Shown one piece after another: positions 6,166 through 8,896 of a stretch of DNA of 8,896 bases. Numbering within the stretch: position 1 is the stretch's first letter; each line of letters starts with the position of its first letter. The notes beneath the pieces were generated by a model that was not told the DNA's origin, ran no database searches, and saw nothing but the letters and a program-made list of their open reading frames with translations. Position numbers and translations under genes: made by a program. Location of the stretch: contig JBCDBB010000159.1 in NCBI GenBank assembly GCA_039184415.1, positions 1 through 8,896 on the forward strand, given 5' to 3'. The DNA is from JANSYP01 sp039184415. Lineage in GTDB: Bacteria; Pseudomonadota; Alphaproteobacteria; Rhodobacterales; Rhodobacteraceae.

Positions 6166-6798
6166 CTAGCGCAGGACGGACAGCACCCAGGCGGCGAAAT
6201 CGGGCAGGATCTGGTCCGCCGCGGCGTCGAAGGCCACGATCAGCGGGTCGGTTGCCGTCGTCGTTGTGGCCGCGCTGGCCGCGAAGGTCCTGCTGGCCAG
6301 GATCTGCGCGTCGCTTTCCAGGACGATGCGGGAAATCAGTCGGATATCGACGGTCGCCCCGCCGCTGCCCGGAATGGCCTCGGCCTGAAAATCGACGATT
6401 TCGGTGACGAGCGCATAGTCGCCCCGCGCGCCCAGCGGCCGCCGGCCGACATAGCGCAGCCCGCCGGTGTCTTCGATCGTGCGCAGGAGCAGGGTCTGGA
6501 CCATGGTCGGGAGCTGGCCGCTCCACCGCACGCCGGGCAGATACTGCGCCTGGAGCGGGTTGGGGCGGATCATGATCCGTTCGGTGTCGAGCGCGCCGCT
6601 GGTCGTGGGGACCTCGATGATGAGATCGCGGGCCAGCTGGCCGCGCGCGGCAGGAATATTGTCGGGCGGGCGCAGTTCGAACACCTCGAGCGGTCGGGCG
6701 GCGTTGCTGATCGCCGAGATGGCGCTGCATCCGCTCAGTGCCGAAAGGGCGAGGATCATGGCGATCGTGCGTAAGATCGCGGCCTGGGTCACTGCCAT
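6166..6798 (-). CDS. ABC-type transport auxiliary lipoprotein (PqiC-like)
   Basis: The 210-residue product has a lipoprotein signal peptide with lipobox LSGC, giving lipidation at C24. The mature part resembles the ABC-type transport auxiliary lipoprotein family (PqiC-like): an early FELRPP segment, the LIIEVPTTSGALDTERIMIR-type strand (positions about 59-78), the VRWSGQLPTMVQTLLLRTIED region, and a C-terminal helix ending in VLSVLR. In characterised systems PqiC-type lipoproteins sit in the outer membrane and receive the tip of an MCE protein bridge; the same role is inferred here from its place directly after the MCE gene. The ATG at 6798 is preferred because GAAGG (6808-6804) lies five bases upstream. 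A GTG at 6804 that overlaps the upstream stop (GTGA) would add two residues but would coincide with that RBS. The gene is the last of the operon; a 190-bp gap follows before the parvulin gene. Confidence 0.82.
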   Translation of the reverse strand: MAVTQAAILRTIAMILALSALSGCSAISAISNAARPLEVFELRPPDNIPAARGQLARDLIIEVPTTSGALDTERIMIRPNPLQAQYLPGVRWSGQLPTMVQTLLLRTIEDTGGLRYVGRRPLGARGDYALVTEIVDFQAEAIPGSGGATVDIRLISRIVLESDAQILASRTFAASAATTTTATDPLIVAFDAAADQILPDFAAWVLSVLR

Positions 6799-6800
6799 GC

Positions 6801-8540
6801 TCACCTTCTGAACTCCGGCGTTTCGTTATCGAGAAAGAACCGCGCCGGATCGCGTTCGATCTGCAGGGTCAGGCGGTCGAGATTGTCGACCAGTTCCCGC
6901 GTCTCCTGCCCCAGCCGGGTATAGATGGGCAGCGCGGTCGTCGCGAAGGTCTCGACCGCGGGGGCGGAGGCTTGCGCCATCGCCTGGAGCTCGGCGAAGG
7001 CCGAGGCGGCCGAGTCGCTGGCATTGCGCAGGTCCGCGGAGATGCCGGGGATGTCGTCGGAGACCTGGCCGATGGTCTGTCGGAGCGTCGCGAGCGTCTC
7101 TTCCAGCCCCGAGATGATGCCCGAGAGGTCGTCATTGATCACCCGGCTCGCCCCGGAAAAGGCGCTTTCGGCGGCGGCGAGCGCGCGGTCGCCGGTCTCC
7201 ATCGCGCGGTTGATCTCGGTCAGCGTCTCGTTGGCGTTGGAAAAGGCGGTGGTCGCGGCGCTCAGCGCCTTCTCGGCCTCATCCACCACGCCGTCGATGC
7301 GCCCGCTGGCCGAGGTCAGGTTCTCGCCGAGCTCGGAGATCACCGTGGAGGCCGTGTCGGTGGCGGAGCGGATATCGGCGATGATGGCGGGCAGATCGGT
7401 CTGGACCGTGGCGTTGACGGTGGCGACCGCGCGCGTCGCTTCGGCCACCATCACGCGGGTTTCGGCCAGGAGCGGGCCGCCTTCGCTTTCGATCAGCGCG
7501 TCGATACGGGCGACGGTATCGGTGACGACGACAGCCGTTTCATCGACGCGCGCGATGAGCCGGTCGACCGTCTGGAGCGTGACGCGCGCCTCCTGGAGCC
7601 CCGCGGTCGCGGTCTCCCCGGTGGTGTTGTAGGTGCCCATCAGTACCCTTGCGTCGGCGCTGAGCACATTGGCCTGTTCGCGCAGATCGGCCAGCGTTTC
7701 CTGAAGCTGCTGGGTCGTGTCGGTCAGGCTGCCGGTGACATAGTCGCCCGCATCCTCCACGGTGGTGCGTACGCTCACCAGCGCCTCGGAGCCGTCGGAG
7801 ACGAACGTCTGGGCCTGGTTGGACAGCTCACCGATGGAATCGAGCGTCGTCTTGGCCGCCTCCAGCACCCCGGTGATGTCGCCGGTCAGGCTTTCCAGCG
7901 TGGTGTTGAAGCGGCTGATCTGCTGGGCGAATTCGGTCACCGTCTCGGCCACGTTGGAGAAATCATTGAGCGTCTTGGCGAACTCGTCGGAGGCGTTTTC
8001 GACATTGACCAGGATGTTCTGGATCCGGCCCTGGTTCTCGCCGTCGAAGAGATTGCCGATTTCCCGCGCGATGGTCAGCGCCTCGTCCAGCAGTTGCGGG
8101 GCATCCTCGGTCAGGGTCTGGAGCGTGGAGCGGCCGGCGGTGATCTTGGGGATCTGCCCGTCCTCGCGCGGCACCAGCAGCGGCGCGTTCGGGGCGCCCG
8201 AACTGATGCCGACGAAGGCCACGCCGGTCACGCCCTGGGGCTCGATGGTGGCGATGCTGTCGGTCCGCACCGGCGTGTCGGCGTCGATCTCGATCCGGAC
8301 CTGGATCGTGCCGGAGCGGTCGGGCGCCAGACGCACATCCACCACCCGGCCCACCGGCAATCCGTTGAAGCGTACGTCGGAGGCGTTGCCGAGCCCGGAC
8401 ACGGAGGTGAAGTCGATGTCGTAATAGTCGTACTGCTGGTCGAGCTGGAGGCGGGAGAACAGCAGGACGAACGCCACGATCCCGACAAACCCGGCGATCG
8501 TGAAGGCCCCGATCAGGATGTACCTGGCGCGCGTTTCCAT
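6801..8540 (-). CDS. mlaD: MCE/MlaD-family lipid-transport substrate-binding protein with a long helical tail
   Basis: The 579-residue product has one N-terminal membrane helix (about 8-28) and a single MCE domain (about 39-117) with the typical FTSVSGLGNASDVRFNGLPV stretch (44-63) and VGRVVDVRL (63-71), then EPQGVTGVAFVGIS (100-113). The remaining roughly 440 residues are almost entirely predicted helix, rich in Ala, Thr, Ser, Glu and Asp with heptad-like spacing, and end in RDPARFFLDNETPEFRR, a C-terminal type common in alphaproteobacterial MlaD homologues. E. coli MlaD is only about 180 residues. MCE proteins form hexameric rings with a lipid-conducting pore; PqiB extends this with a coiled-coil needle, and a similar bridging role is inferred for this tail. 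The start is 13 bp after the stop of the ATPase gene, with a weak AGCAGG upstream. Its stop overlaps or abuts the lipoprotein start, so it belongs to one operon. Confidence 0.88.
   Translation of the reverse strand: METRARYILIGAFTIAGFVGIVAFVLLFSRLQLDQQYDYYDIDFTSVSGLGNASDVRFNGLPVGRVVDVRLAPDRSGTIQVRIEIDADTPVRTDSIATIEPQGVTGVAFVGISSGAPNAPLLVPREDGQIPKITAGRSTLQTLTEDAPQLLDEALTIAREIGNLFDGENQGRIQNILVNVENASDEFAKTLNDFSNVAETVTEFAQQISRFNTTLESLTGDITGVLEAAKTTLDSIGELSNQAQTFVSDGSEALVSVRTTVEDAGDYVTGSLTDTTQQLQETLADLREQANVLSADARVLMGTYNTTGETATAGLQEARVTLQTVDRLIARVDETAVVVTDTVARIDALIESEGGPLLAETRVMVAEATRAVATVNATVQTDLPAIIADIRSATDTASTVISELGENLTSASGRIDGVVDEAEKALSAATTAFSNANETLTEINRAMETGDRALAAAESAFSGASRVINDDLSGIISGLEETLATLRQTIGQVSDDIPGISADLRNASDSAASAFAELQAMAQASAPAVETFATTALPIYTRLGQETRELVDNLDRLTLQIERDPARFFLDNETPEFRR
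6804..6808 (-). promoter_or_regulatory. Ribosome binding site deciding the lipoprotein start
   Basis: On the minus strand GAAGG is followed by TGAGC and then ATG (6798-6796), a five-base spacing. The competing GTG start at 6804 overlaps this site, so the ATG is the better start. The site lies inside the last codons of the MCE gene. Confidence 0.6.
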
Positions 8541-8553
8541 GCCTGCTCTGCCC

Positions 8554-8896
8554 TCAGTCGCCCGCGCCCTGCGCCTGGGCGGCGCGCGCTCTGGGTCCGT
8601 GGAAATACTCGTGCACCCACGGATGATCGACCTTCAGCATATCCTCCATCGTACCGGTCACCAGCACCTTTCGCTCGGCGAGCACGGCGACGCGATCGCA
8701 GACTGCGTAGAGCGTATCAAGGTCATGGGTGACCAAAAAGACCGTCAGACCAAGCGAATGGCTGAGCCCGCGGATCAGCGCATCGAACTCCGACGCTCCG
8801 ATCGGGTCAAGCCCCGCGGTCGGCTCGTCGAGAAACACGATCTCGGGATCGAGGGCCAGCGCCCGGGCCAGCCCCGCCCGCTTGCGCATCCCGCCC
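8554..8896 (-). CDS. mlaF: MlaF-like ABC transporter ATPase (3' part, runs off the right edge)
   Basis: Only the last 114 codons are inside the window; the gene continues past 8896. The visible part opens within the ABC signature (GGMRKRAGLARALAL, where LSGGM would normally start), continues with Walker B and D-loop (EIVFLDEPTAGLDPIGA) and the H-loop (FLVTHDLDTLYAVCDR), and closes with HPWVHEYFHGPRARAA, a C-terminal tail characteristic of MlaF-type ATPases. The Walker A motif lies outside. The apparent ATG at 8889 is the Met of the signature motif, not a start. It would power the MCE lipid transporter, with the permease MlaE expected upstream (to the right). A 13-bp gap separates it from the MlaD gene, supporting co-transcription. 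Confidence 0.9.
   Translation of the reverse strand, partial: GGMRKRAGLARALALDPEIVFLDEPTAGLDPIGASEFDALIRGLSHSLGLTVFLVTHDLDTLYAVCDRVAVLAERKVLVTGTMEDMLKVDHPWVHEYFHGPRARAAQAQGAGD

Noticed and set aside
6738..8732. 664-residue open frame on the plus strand
   Set aside because: It is antisense to the MCE gene and crosses into both neighbouring genes. Its Gly/Arg/Asp-rich composition with no domains is typical of an antisense shadow of a helical, Ala/Thr-rich protein.

Overview
The window is GC-rich and densely coded, with short intergenic gaps, overlapping stops and starts, and gene families typical of an alphaproteobacterium. It most resembles a Rhodobacteraceae/Roseobacter-type chromosome, but that placement is inferred from gene content and base composition only. 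I see no RNA genes, insertion sequences, phage genes or CRISPR, so this looks like ordinary core or near-core chromosome.

Layout. (1) 1-340, minus strand: the 5' end of a gene for an exported protein of unknown function, running off the left edge. Its signal-peptide region contains a 12-bp tandem repeat. (2) 341-561: a divergent intergenic region with a 10-bp inverted repeat. (3) 562-3969, plus strand: a likely two-gene operon. It encodes a PoxB-type pyruvate dehydrogenase (quinone) (ThDP/FAD) and a membrane-anchored, FMN-binding protein that resembles the synthase domain of glutamate synthase. (4) 4126-5975, minus strand, convergent with the previous pair: a signal-anchored parvulin-like protein and a HupE/UreJ-family membrane protein, joined by an ATGA stop/start overlap. 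(5) 6166-8896, minus strand: an MCE-type lipid-transport operon read right to left. It has the 3' part of an MlaF-like ATPase, a long MlaD-like substrate-binding protein (579 aa), and a PqiC-like auxiliary lipoprotein. The permease (MlaE) would be expected beyond the right edge.

How the genes may work together. The MCE operon would move phospholipid or another lipid between inner and outer membranes. The parvulin/HupE pair looks like an envelope module in which a periplasmic folding factor is made together with a HupE-type transporter. The PoxB/glutamate-synthase-like pair suggests a membrane-associated redox function, because both proteins carry redox cofactors and both are expected at the inner membrane face. 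That last link is inference. No clearly novel system is visible. The points most worth a second look are the PoxB/FMN-protein pair, the parvulin that appears to lack one active-site histidine, the very long helical tail of the MlaD protein, and the repeat in the leftmost signal peptide.
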